From an uncultured Pedobacter sp. (GTDB lineage Bacteria; Bacteroidota; Bacteroidia; Sphingobacteriales; Sphingobacteriaceae), in assembly GCF_946479715.1 (NCBI RefSeq), contig NZ_CAMLHF010000184.1, positions 1 through 11,188 on the forward strand: a DNA stretch of 11,188 bases, given 5' to 3'. Numbering within the stretch: position 1 is the stretch's first letter; each line of letters opens with the position of its first letter. Shown in pieces: positions 1 through 6,398 of the stretch. Both the position numbers and the translations under genes were made by a program. Under the pieces are notes generated by a model. That model was not told where the DNA came from, made no database searches, and was given only the letters and a program-made list of their open reading frames with translations.

Positions 1-287
1 CATCCTTCAAGATTCCCGAAAACGATATCCCCTTTCAAAAAGGTATCTACATTTTTAAAGCTCTTTATGGCATCCCCCTTTGGCAAATTAGATTTATCGG
101 GATATGCGGATCCGAGCATAATGTCGCCAACACCAATTATAGAAATGGTGTCTTTTTTAAAAGCTGCAGTATCCTTTTGTATGATATCCTGAATCTGTGA
201 AATGTCGGTAGTCGAAGCTGTGGTCGTGCAGCTTAACAGGATTAAGCTGATTATGATATTTAAAAGGCCTATGCTTAGAAGTCTCAT
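1..287 (-). CDS. CapA-family (PGA_cap) metallophosphatase-like lipoprotein, 5' part only
   Basis: The gene starts with ATG at 287 and runs off the left edge, leaving 95 codons of N-terminus. Residues 1-20 form a lipoprotein signal peptide: MRLLS, a hydrophobic run, then a lipobox ending LLSC with Cys20 as the lipidation site. A Thr/Ser-rich linker follows. From residue 50 the sequence IIGVGDIMLGS is the opening strand and metal-ligand loop (GDIMLG) of the calcineurin-like CapA/PgsA fold, and GNLEG at 91-95 is the second conserved block. Family members are linked to capsule or poly-gamma-glutamate production in Bacilli; in Bacteroidota the substrate is generally unknown. The gene lies downstream of an NlpC/P60 peptidase on the same strand, with a terminator hairpin between. 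I found no TAnnTTTG box in the 70-nt gap, so it may depend on read-through. The family call is fairly sure; the role is not. Confidence 0.82.
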   Translation of the reverse strand, partial: MRLLSIGLLNIIISLILLSCTTTASTTDISQIQDIIQKDTAAFKKDTISIIGVGDIMLGSAYPDKSNLPKGDAIKSFKNVDTFLKGDIVFGNLEG

Positions 288-298
288 TTTTATTTTAT

Positions 299-331
299 AA
301 AAAAAGTCCTCCTAAAATATCAGGAAGACTT
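299..331 (-). terminator. Intrinsic terminator after the C40 peptidase gene
   Basis: On the minus strand a 10-bp stem (arms at 331-322 and 313-304, one G-U pair) with an 8-nt loop is followed by a run of T (303-299). It lies 26 nt after the stop of the NlpC/P60 gene and 12 nt before the capA-like ATG, so it either separates the two genes or attenuates read-through into the second. The 3' arm contains AGGAGG, but this is about 20 nt from the next ATG and is probably part of the stem only. Confidence 0.8.
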
Positions 332-356
332 AAATGCGTTTTATCCAAATAGAATT

Positions 357-911
357 TTATTCCTCAATCAGATCATTCTTTACGGCATCAATTATTCTTC
401 CGCCTTTATAGAAATATCTTGAGTAATAAGGTTCATTTAAATTACTGATTACGACACCGCGTGTTGATGAAGCATGAGCAAAGCGATTATCTCCCAAGTA
501 GATGCCGATATGCGTAATGGTTCTGCTTTTTATTTTAAAAAATACAAGATCACCTTCTTTTAGTTCATCTTTTGGCAATGGATCAACCATGCTAAAAATA
601 TCTCTTGAATTTCTTAATATGGTAGTGTTGAAAACTTTATCGTAAATAGCCTTTGTAAAAGCGGAACAATCAATCCCTTTACTCGTGTTTCCTCCAAATC
701 TGTAAGGAGTGCCAATCCATTCGTAAATGAATTTGTAGAGTTTAATATTAGAAGTTGCGTCAACAGCAACACCCATCACTTGCGAAAAATACTGCGAAGC
801 TAAATTATCGGGATCCTCTAATTTATTAGTTTCTTTTGTTTTTGTTTGTGCGTTGAGGGCCGAAAGGCTGCACAATACAATCAGGGAAGACAACAAAAAC
901 TTTTTTATCAT
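357..911 (-). CDS. Secreted C40 (NlpC/P60) peptidoglycan endopeptidase
   Basis: A 184-residue protein with an N-terminal signal peptide (MIKKF, hydrophobic core 5-20, likely signal peptidase I cut after ALNA at about residue 21). The rest is a single NlpC/P60 domain, roughly 55-175. The catalytic cysteine is Cys82 in GIDCSAF, and the two histidines are His134 in THIGIYLG and His146 in RFAHASS. The 12-residue spacing matches E. coli Spr/MepS. These enzymes cut peptide cross-links or stems in peptidoglycan in the periplasm, so a role in wall growth or turnover is likely. No SH3 or LysM binding domain is present, and the length is typical of Spr-like enzymes. The gene has a good promoter at 984-1015 and a terminator at 299-331, so it can be transcribed alone. 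It is divergent from pdhA. Confident on family and activity class; the cleaved bond is inferred. Confidence 0.92.
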   Translation of the reverse strand: MIKKFLLSSLIVLCSLSALNAQTKTKETNKLEDPDNLASQYFSQVMGVAVDATSNIKLYKFIYEWIGTPYRFGGNTSKGIDCSAFTKAIYDKVFNTTILRNSRDIFSMVDPLPKDELKEGDLVFFKIKSRTITHIGIYLGDNRFAHASSTRGVVISNLNEPYYSRYFYKGGRIIDAVKNDLIEE

Positions 912-983
912 GTTATACTGTTAAGTTTGGGTAAAAGGCACTTACACTTAAACGTACACCACTAGGGCTTATTGTTTGGATGG

Positions 984-1015
984 CAAACATATGTATTTTA
1001 CAAATGTTATCCAAA
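984..1015 (-). promoter_or_regulatory. Bacteroidota-type promoter for the C40 peptidase
   Basis: On the minus strand the -33 box TTTG (1015-1012) and the -7 box TATGTTTG (991-984) are separated by 20 nt, an exact fit to the Bacteroidota consensus TTTG-N19-21-TAnnTTTG. Transcription would begin near 978-980, giving a leader of about 65-70 nt before the ATG at 911. Confidence 0.75.
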
Positions 1016-1107
1016 TGTCATAGACCTAATATCTAAAGTTATTAACATTTTTTGTAACCTTAGTGTGCATTTTACATCATTTTCTTCGATATGTTGCAAT
1101 AAAGAAG

Positions 1108-1115
1108 TAGATTTG
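1108..1115 (+). promoter_or_regulatory. Probable -7 box of the pdhA-pdhC promoter
   Basis: TAGATTTG matches the -7 consensus TAnnTTTG and ends 29 nt before the pdhA ATG, giving a leader of about 25 nt. The -33 position (about 1085-1088) reads TTCG rather than TTTG, so only one box is convincing. It lies in the 233-nt gap shared with the divergent C40 peptidase promoter. Confidence 0.5.
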
Positions 1116-1144
1116 CTCTCGTAAATAAAAATCAACACCCAACA

Positions 1145-2140
1145 ATGAGTGCAGTAGAAATTAATAAAGATACCTATCTGAAGTGGTTTGAGTCGATGTT
1201 GCTGATGCGCAAGTTCGAAGAAAAAACTGGACAACTATACGGACAACAGAAAATCCGTGGATTTTGTCATTTATATATTGGCCAGGAAGCCGTTGTTGCA
1301 GGAGCTATTTCTGCATTGCAGCCGGAAGATTCCATGATAACTGCTTATCGTGATCATGCTCATGCATTGGCAAAAGGCGTAAGTGCAAATAGCATTATGG
1401 CCGAGATGTATGGTAAGGCTACAGGTTGCTCAAAAGGCAAAGGTGGTTCTATGCACATGTTTAGTAAAGAATTTAATTTTTATGGTGGCCACGGTATTGT
1501 GGGCGGACAAATCCCTCTTGGAGCAGGTATTGCGTTTGCTGAAAAATATAAAGGCACTAAAAATGTAAATGTTTGCTATATGGGTGATGGAGCCGTTCGT
1601 CAGGGAGCTTTAAATGAGGCTTTTAATATGGCGATGCTTTGGAAATTGCCTGTAATATTTGTTTGCGAAAACAATGGTTATGCAATGGGAACATCGGTTG
1701 AGCGTACCACCAACATGGTTGATATTTATAAAATAGGACTAGGTTTTGATATGCCATGTGCCCCAGTTGACGGAATGGATCCTGTTGCAGTTCACAACGC
1801 AATGGACGAAGCTGCCCAACGTGCAAGAAATGGCGAGGGACCGACTTTCTTAGAGATGAGAACTTACCGTTATCGTGGACACTCTATGTCTGACCCTGCT
1901 AAATATCGTACTAAAGATGAATTAGAAGAGTATAAAGCTAAGGATCCTATTGAAACAGTAAGAGAAGCGATTCTTAAAGAGAAATATGCTGATCAGGCAT
2001 GGATTGAAGAAATTGAAAATAAGGTAAAACAGATTGTTGATGAATCTGTGAAATTTGCTGAAGAGTCTCCTTGGCCTGAGGCGTCAGAATTATATACTGA
2101 TGTTTATGTGCAACAAGACTACCCATACGTACAAGATTAA
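1145..2140 (+). CDS. pdhA: Pyruvate dehydrogenase E1 component, alpha subunit
   Basis: A 331-residue E1-alpha subunit. With E1-beta it binds thiamine diphosphate, decarboxylates pyruvate and passes the acetyl group to lipoyl-E2. The ThDP motif is complete: GDG at 147-149 through ENNGYA with NN at 176-177. Other family landmarks are GFCHLYIGQEA (39-49), the YRDHAHAL block (68-75), the GKGGSMHMF block (98-106) and the active-site loop YRGHSMSDP with His246, the region phosphorylated in mitochondrial enzymes. Length is typical of the separate-subunit (alpha2beta2) type, not the fused E. coli AceE. The E2 gene follows 29 nt downstream, so the two are almost certainly co-transcribed. The E1-beta gene, often a neighbour in other phyla, is absent on both sides. 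The start is supported by a promoter box 29 nt upstream and by normal alignment to the family N-terminus. Confidence 0.96.
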   Translation: MSAVEINKDTYLKWFESMLLMRKFEEKTGQLYGQQKIRGFCHLYIGQEAVVAGAISALQPEDSMITAYRDHAHALAKGVSANSIMAEMYGKATGCSKGKGGSMHMFSKEFNFYGGHGIVGGQIPLGAGIAFAEKYKGTKNVNVCYMGDGAVRQGALNEAFNMAMLWKLPVIFVCENNGYAMGTSVERTTNMVDIYKIGLGFDMPCAPVDGMDPVAVHNAMDEAAQRARNGEGPTFLEMRTYRYRGHSMSDPAKYRTKDELEEYKAKDPIETVREAILKEKYADQAWIEEIENKVKQIVDESVKFAEESPWPEASELYTDVYVQQDYPYVQD

Positions 2141-2169
2141 TTTAGAACGCATTTCAATAGATATATAGA

Positions 2170-3819
2170 ATGGCTGAAATAGTTAGAATGCCCAAAATGA
2201 GCGATACCATGACAGAAGGTGTTATGGCTAAGTGGCATAAAAAAGTTGGCGATAAAGTAAAAAGCGGCGATGTTATGGCCGAAGTGGAAACCGATAAGGC
2301 AACCATGGATTTAGAATCATATTGGGATGGTACCGTATTGTACATTGGTGTAGAAGAAGGTAAAGCTGTTCCTGTTGATGCTATAATTGCTGTAGTTGGT
2401 AAAGAGGGTGAAGATTATAAAGCTGCTCTTGACGCCGAAGGCGCTGCAACACCTGCTAAAGAAGAACCTGCTGCAGATAAATCATCATCAGATAAACCTG
2501 TTGAAGAGAAAAAAGAAGCTGCTTCGGCTCCAGCAGTAACTGATGCAGATTTAGAAAAACAAGGTGTTACGGTTGTTCGTATGCCTTTATTAAGTGATAC
2601 TATGACTGAAGGCGTAATTGCTGAATGGCATAAAAAAGTAGGAGATAAAGTTAAAAATGATGACATACTTGCTGACGTAGAAACCGATAAGGCTACTATG
2701 GAAGTGATGGGTTATGCTGAAGGAACTTTATTACATATTGGTGTTGAAAAAGGACAAGCGGCTAAGGTAAATGGAATTATTGCCATTGTAGGTCCGGAAG
2801 GAACTGACATTAGTGGAATACTTAGCCAGGGCGATGCTCCGGCAAAACCTGCTGCTGATAAAAAATCTGATGCTCCAGTTGAAGAGAAATCCTCACCGGT
2901 GGCTCAGAAAGAAGAAGCTCCTGTTGCTTCAGGAAATACTGATCGCGTAAAAGCATCTCCATTAGCTAAAAAAATTGCTCAGGAAAAAGGGATTGACCTT
3001 AGTCAGGTTGCTGGCAGTGCAGATGGTGGTCGTATCATTAAAAAAGATATTGAAAACTTCAAGCCTGCTGCCAAAGCTGCTGAATCAGGCACTCCTGCAG
3101 AAAAATCTGCACCGGTACTTGCACAATATTTAGGTGAAGAGAAATTCACTGAGAAACCTGTTTCTCAAATGCGTAAAGTAATTGCTAAACGTTTGAGTGA
3201 AAGCTTATTCACTGCGCCGCATTTCTACCTTACTATGGTTATCGATATGGACGCTGCTATTGCTGCACGTACTAAGATGAATGAATTCTCTCCTGTTAAA
3301 TTATCATTCAACGATTTAGTTCTAAAAGCAGTAGCTGTTGCTTTAAAACAACATCCAAATGTGAACTCTTCTTGGAGAGGTGATGCAATTCGTTACAACG
3401 AGCATGTAAACATCGGTGTAGCTATCGCTGTTGAAGATGGACTATTGGTTCCTGTAGTACGTTTTGCTGATGGAAAATCATTGTCCCGTATCTCTGCTGA
3501 GGTTAAGGATTTTGCACAACGTGCAAAAGCTAAAAAATTACAGCCTGCTGATTGGGAAGGTTCAACCTTCACTGTTTCAAACTTAGGTATGTTTGGTATA
3601 GATGAATTTACTGCTATCATCAATACTCCTGATTCTTGTATACTTGCTATAGGTGGAATCTCACAGGTGCCAGTTGTAAAAAATGGTGCGGTTGTTCCAG
3701 GAAATATAATGAAAGTTACATTGAGCTGTGATCACCGTACGGTTGATGGCGCTACAGGTGCCGCATTCCTGCAAACATTTAAAGCATTAATGGAAGAACC
3801 TGTTAGGTTATTAGTCTAA
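2170..3819 (+). CDS. pdhC: Pyruvate dehydrogenase E2, dihydrolipoamide acetyltransferase with two lipoyl domains
   Basis: A 549-residue E2 subunit that transfers the acetyl group from lipoate to CoA and forms the core of the complex. Domain order: lipoyl domain 1 (about 3-77, lipoylated Lys43 in ETDKAT), Ala/Pro/Lys/Glu-rich linker (about 85-130), lipoyl domain 2 (about 134-208, Lys174 in ETDKAT), second flexible linker (220-257), peripheral-subunit-binding domain (about 259-298, VKASPLAKKIA to GRIIKKDIENF), a third linker, and the catalytic domain (about 325-549) with the active-site motif DHRTVDG (His522, Asp526). Two lipoyl domains and a C-terminus at the usual place make it complete. The head closely matches pyruvate-type rather than 2-oxoglutarate-type E2 and the gene follows pdhA, so acetyl transfer is favoured over succinyl or branched-chain transfer. 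A terminator at 3852-3885 ends the operon. The symbols aceF and pdhB are used for the same function elsewhere. Confidence 0.95.
   Translation: MAEIVRMPKMSDTMTEGVMAKWHKKVGDKVKSGDVMAEVETDKATMDLESYWDGTVLYIGVEEGKAVPVDAIIAVVGKEGEDYKAALDAEGAATPAKEEPAADKSSSDKPVEEKKEAASAPAVTDADLEKQGVTVVRMPLLSDTMTEGVIAEWHKKVGDKVKNDDILADVETDKATMEVMGYAEGTLLHIGVEKGQAAKVNGIIAIVGPEGTDISGILSQGDAPAKPAADKKSDAPVEEKSSPVAQKEEAPVASGNTDRVKASPLAKKIAQEKGIDLSQVAGSADGGRIIKKDIENFKPAAKAAESGTPAEKSAPVLAQYLGEEKFTEKPVSQMRKVIAKRLSESLFTAPHFYLTMVIDMDAAIAARTKMNEFSPVKLSFNDLVLKAVAVALKQHPNVNSSWRGDAIRYNEHVNIGVAIAVEDGLLVPVVRFADGKSLSRISAEVKDFAQRAKAKKLQPADWEGSTFTVSNLGMFGIDEFTAIINTPDSCILAIGGISQVPVVKNGAVVPGNIMKVTLSCDHRTVDGATGAAFLQTFKALMEEPVRLLV
2176..2793 (+). 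repeat. Tandem lipoyl-domain duplication within pdhC
   Basis: Two homologous segments (about 2176-2400 and 2569-2793) encode lipoyl domains 1 and 2. The proteins share MP-L/M-SDTMTEGV, WHKKVGDKVK and VETDKATM. The DNA differs at many third positions, for example ATGACAGAAGG against ATGACTGAAGG, which points to an old duplication kept by protein selection. The best-conserved DNA is around TGGCATAAAAAAGT in both copies. Confidence 0.85.
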
Positions 3820-3851
3820 TCAGAATTCTTTTCAAAGAGATTTAAATATCG

Positions 3852-3885
3852 AGCTTGCCTGTGTATAATACAGGCAAGCTTTTTT
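3852..3885 (+). terminator. Strong intrinsic terminator of the pdhA-pdhC operon
   Basis: A perfect 10-bp inverted repeat, AGCTTGCCTG (3852-3861) and CAGGCAAGCT (3871-3880), extendable by weak pairs in the 9-nt loop, is followed directly by a T run to 3885. It starts 32 nt after the pdhC stop codon and ends 30 nt before the hisS ATG. Confidence 0.92.
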
Positions 3886-3902
3886 ATGCTTGTTACTTTT
3901 TG

Positions 3903-3910
3903 TACTTTTG
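3903..3910 (+). promoter_or_regulatory. Probable -7 box of hisS, implying a leaderless or near-leaderless transcript
   Basis: TACTTTTG is an exact TAnnTTTG match. It ends only 5 nt before the ATG at 3916, so transcription would begin at or within a few bases of the start codon. The -33 zone (about 3879-3884) falls on the T run of the preceding terminator and has no TTTG, so the promoter call rests on one box. Confidence 0.5.
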
Positions 3911-3915
3911 CGCTC

Positions 3916-5304
3916 ATGTCGAATATCAAACCCTCTTTAGCTAAAGGAACCAGAGATTTTTCTCCACAGGAAATGGTAAAACGTAACTATATTTTTGATA
4001 CCATTAAAACGGTGTTTAAAAAATATGGATATGCGGAAATACAAACTCCCTCAATGGAAAATCTATCAACCTTAACCGGTAAATATGGTGATGAGGGCGA
4101 TAAGCTCATATTTAAAATCTTAAACAGTGGTGATTTCCTTTCTAAAGTAAAGCCAGAATTGCTTTCGCAGGCAAATTCAAATGCCATTATCTCATCGATT
4201 AGCGAAAAAGCATTGCGTTACGATTTAACGGTACCTTTTGCACGTTATGTTGTAATGCACCAGAATGATATTGCTCTTCCTTTTAAACGGTTCCAGGTGC
4301 AACCCGTATGGCGCGCCGACAGACCACAGAAAGGGCGCTACAGAGAGTTTTATCAATGTGATGTGGATGTTGTTGGATCTGATAGCTTATTGAATGAGGC
4401 TGAGTTTATATTGATCTATCAGGAAGCATTGAGCAATCTTGGACTAAAGGACTTTACTATAAAGATCAATAACCGCAAGATATTATCAGGAATTGCTGAA
4501 GTTGTAGGCAAACCTGAATTAATTATAGATATGACTGTTGCTATTGATAAACTTGATAAAATAGGTTTAGATGGTGTAATTAAAGAGCTATTGGAGCGTG
4601 GGTTTACTGAAGCAGATATAGATAGGTTAAAGCCGGTTATTTTGCTTGAAGGTATCAATGAACAAAAACTGGATAGTTTAAAAACAGTATTGTCTGTTTC
4701 AGCAACAGGACTTAAAGGCGTTGAAGAAATAGAGGCGGTGTTTGATTATGTAAATTCAATGCTTAAAGCAGATTCCTCTATGAATCCGAATGTTGAATTA
4801 GACATTACGCTGGCAAGAGGATTAAATTATTATACAGGTTGCATATTTGAAGTGAAAACCAATGAAGTTGCCATGGGCAGCATTGGCGGTGGTGGAAGAT
4901 ATGACGACTTAACTGGTATGTTTGGTTTAAAGGGCTTAACCGGAGTTGGTGTGTCTTTTGGTGCGGATAGAATTTATGATGTATTACAGGAACTGAATCT
5001 TTTCCCTGAATCTGCAGCTGCAGGTACAAAGGTTCTGATCAGTAACTTTGATAAGGAAGCCGAAAGATATGCGCTACCAATCTTACAGGAACTGCGTGGG
5101 GCAAATATTGCCACAGAACTATATCCGTCCTCAGCTAAGCTTAAAAAGCAGATGAGCTATGCTGATGATAAACATATTCCTTACGTAATACTTATCGGAA
5201 GTGAAGAGATGAGCAATGGTGTATTAACATTGAAAGACATGAAAAGTGGGCAGCAAGAGAAGTTAACTATTGCTGATATTATTGAACTGTTAAAAGTTAA
5301 TTAG
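3916..5304 (+). CDS. hisS: Histidine--tRNA ligase
   Basis: A 462-residue class II synthetase that charges tRNA-His in the cytoplasm. The start at 3916 gives MSNIKPSLAKGTRDF, the normal HisRS N-terminus. An in-frame ATG at 3886 would add ten residues but lies in the tail of the preceding terminator and upstream of the likely promoter, so it was not used. Motif 2 runs from RYDLTVPFARY (101-111) to VWRADRPQKGRYREF (131-145). The histidine-specific motif is RGLNYYTG (301-308), and motif 3 is GSIGGGGRYDDLTG (321-334). The C-terminal anticodon-binding domain spans about 370-462. An insertion before motif 2 (about 70-98, SGDFLSKVKPELL onward) makes it longer than the roughly 424-residue E. coli enzyme, as is usual in Bacteroidota. 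Its last 8 bp overlap the convergent NTF2-like gene. Confidence 0.97.
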   Translation: MSNIKPSLAKGTRDFSPQEMVKRNYIFDTIKTVFKKYGYAEIQTPSMENLSTLTGKYGDEGDKLIFKILNSGDFLSKVKPELLSQANSNAIISSISEKALRYDLTVPFARYVVMHQNDIALPFKRFQVQPVWRADRPQKGRYREFYQCDVDVVGSDSLLNEAEFILIYQEALSNLGLKDFTIKINNRKILSGIAEVVGKPELIIDMTVAIDKLDKIGLDGVIKELLERGFTEADIDRLKPVILLEGINEQKLDSLKTVLSVSATGLKGVEEIEAVFDYVNSMLKADSSMNPNVELDITLARGLNYYTGCIFEVKTNEVAMGSIGGGGRYDDLTGMFGLKGLTGVGVSFGADRIYDVLQELNLFPESAAAGTKVLISNFDKEAERYALPILQELRGANIATELYPSSAKLKKQMSYADDKHIPYVILIGSEEMSNGVLTLKDMKSGQQEKLTIADIIELLKVN

Positions 5305-5773
5305 CCTTTGAAGAAGCCATAAAGGCCTCCAGATTTCCTTTTGCTTTTGTGCTGATCTTGTTTCTTAAAAAGGTTGTCCACCCTAATACAAGTCCTGTAA
5401 ATCCAAGGGCTTGCTTAGCCCATGTGTGAAAATCGAAATTGTCAATATGCTTTGTGATTTTCCCGTTCTCTATTATAAAGGAGGCTTTAACTCTATTAAC
5501 TACCTTGTTTCCAGTTGCAGAAAAAGTATAATATGCATCCCATTCCGCGCTTCCCCCCGTATCATTTCCCGAAATATTTTTAAACTCAATTTGCATATCC
5601 TTGCCGCTTTTGATAAGCATAGCCCACATAGAACGCACCTGTTTTGCATTTAAATTAGTAAATACAGGATCGCTAAAGGTAGCACTATCGGCATAGCAAT
5701 CTTGCATAGCCTTTACCTCTTTATTTTGAAAGCTAGTGTAAAAGTGGCGGATCAGTTCTTCATTTTGAGTCAT
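5297..5773 (-). CDS. NTF2/SnoaL-like family protein of unknown function
   Basis: A 158-residue protein without a signal peptide, so probably cytoplasmic. Residues about 4-118 fit the NTF2/SnoaL-like cone fold: an N-terminal helix (EELIRHFYTSFQNKEV), the CYADSATFSDPVF block (26-38), then beta strands ending in VKASFIIENGKITKHIDNF. Most such proteins are small-molecule-binding or enzyme scaffolds, and sequence alone does not set the ligand. A tail of about 40 residues follows, with a moderately hydrophobic stretch (about 121-137, QALGFTGLVLGW) and a basic helix; this tail looks common in Bacteroidota members. The gene begins 20 nt after the receiver-domain gene and is probably co-transcribed with it. 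Its 3' end overlaps the 3' end of hisS by 8 bp. Family call good, function unknown. Confidence 0.85.
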   Translation of the reverse strand: MTQNEELIRHFYTSFQNKEVKAMQDCYADSATFSDPVFTNLNAKQVRSMWAMLIKSGKDMQIEFKNISGNDTGGSAEWDAYYTFSATGNKVVNRVKASFIIENGKITKHIDNFDFHTWAKQALGFTGLVLGWTTFLRNKISTKAKGNLEAFMASSKAN

Positions 5774-5793
5774 AACAGCAGCGTTTATCTGGT

Positions 5794-6222
5794 TTAGAGG
5801 TATGTTTTACCGGCCAAAATTCCTTCTATCTTGTCCAAAAGATCATCAATGTCGAAGGGTTTAGCCAGAAAGCCATTTGGTTTGTACTCGCCATGTTCAA
5901 CATTTTGAGCAGTATATCTGGCAGATATCATTAATACAGGTATTTGATCAGTAGTTGTATCAGACCTAAGCGTTTTTAACAATTCACGGCCATCTCCATC
6001 GGGCAACATGATATCAAGGATAAGTAAATCGGGTTTAAGCTGCTCAATATGAAACATCATATCTGCGCTCTTATTAAGGCCTGTTACATTATATGCTTCA
6101 CTCTGTAAAATCAAGGTGATCACATCAAGGATAGCATGATTATCCTCAATAACAAGTATGTTTTTGTAAATTGTAGAGCCTTTTGCCAAAATAGAGATAT
6201 TTAGTAATACAAATATATTCAA
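5794..6222 (-). CDS. Stand-alone response regulator receiver protein (CheY-like)
   Basis: A 142-residue protein that is one receiver domain with no output domain. The key residues are present: acidic pair Glu26-Asp27 (VIEDN), phospho-acceptor Asp70 (LLILDIMLPDGDG), Ser100 (LMISA) and Lys121 (LAKPFD). It should be phosphorylated by a histidine kinase encoded elsewhere and signal through protein contacts. No kinase or DNA-binding domain is encoded nearby. The start is uncertain: the ATG at 6222 adds about 20 unusual residues before the first beta strand (YKNILVIED), and an exact TAnnTTTG box lies inside those first codons (6217-6210). If that box is the promoter, the true start is further in, for example the TTG at 6189 (131 residues). 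The NTF2-like gene follows 20 nt downstream. Confidence 0.88.
   Translation of the reverse strand: MNIFVLLNISILAKGSTIYKNILVIEDNHAILDVITLILQSEAYNVTGLNKSADMMFHIEQLKPDLLILDIMLPDGDGRELLKTLRSDTTTDQIPVLMISARYTAQNVEHGEYKPNGFLAKPFDIDDLLDKIEGILAGKTYL
6210..6217 (-). promoter_or_regulatory. Possible -7 box inside the annotated start of the receiver gene
   Basis: On the minus strand TATATTTG (6217-6210) matches TAnnTTTG. It overlaps codons 2-5 of the longest reading frame. No TTTG lies at the -33 distance. It could be a chance match in AT-rich DNA or the real promoter for a shorter protein. Confidence 0.3.
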
Positions 6223-6253
6223 GTAGAATGATTTGTTTATTGTTTATTTGAAA

Positions 6254-6267
6254 AATTTGAACAAATT
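6254..6267. promoter_or_regulatory. 14-bp dyad upstream of the receiver gene
   Basis: AATTTGAACAAATT is a perfect inverted repeat (6-bp arms, 2-nt centre) in the 176-nt gap between the ABC1 kinase and the receiver gene, 32 nt upstream of the ATG at 6222. It could be an operator. In AT-rich DNA a 12-base dyad can also arise by chance. I see no gene or other clear element in the rest of this gap. Confidence 0.25.
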
Positions 6268-6398
6268 ATTGCAATGGTATGGCTACTGGTGCAACGTTAA
6301 AATAATCTGGGAGTTTCATTGAACCTTTTTACATTATTAAAGTCCAAGAATAGAGTTTTAGGTTAGAATGGGTATGGTTGTGGCGACTATGCCCTTTC

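Noticed and set aside
306..313. AGGAGG on the minus strand as the Shine-Dalgarno of the CapA-like gene
   Set aside because: It is about 20 nt from the ATG and is explained as the 3' arm of the terminator; Bacteroidota rarely rely on such sites.
1007..1234. Minus-strand reading frame over the pdhA promoter and start
   Set aside because: No family resemblance and it overlaps the promoter region and 5' end of pdhA; a chance frame.
2415..2666. Minus-strand Ser/Ala-rich reading frame inside pdhC
   Set aside because: It is the complement of the Ala/Lys/Glu-rich linker and lipoyl domain of E2, a composition artefact.
3886..3915. Upstream in-frame ATG extending hisS by ten residues
   Set aside because: It lies in the tail of the pdhC terminator and upstream of the likely promoter box, and the HisRS family normally begins at MSNIKPSLAKGTRDF.
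6370..6394. Imperfect hairpin after the ABC1 kinase gene as its terminator
   Set aside because: The stem pairs best as plus-strand RNA (with three wobble pairs), while the gene is on the minus strand, where those become C-A mismatches and no T run follows.
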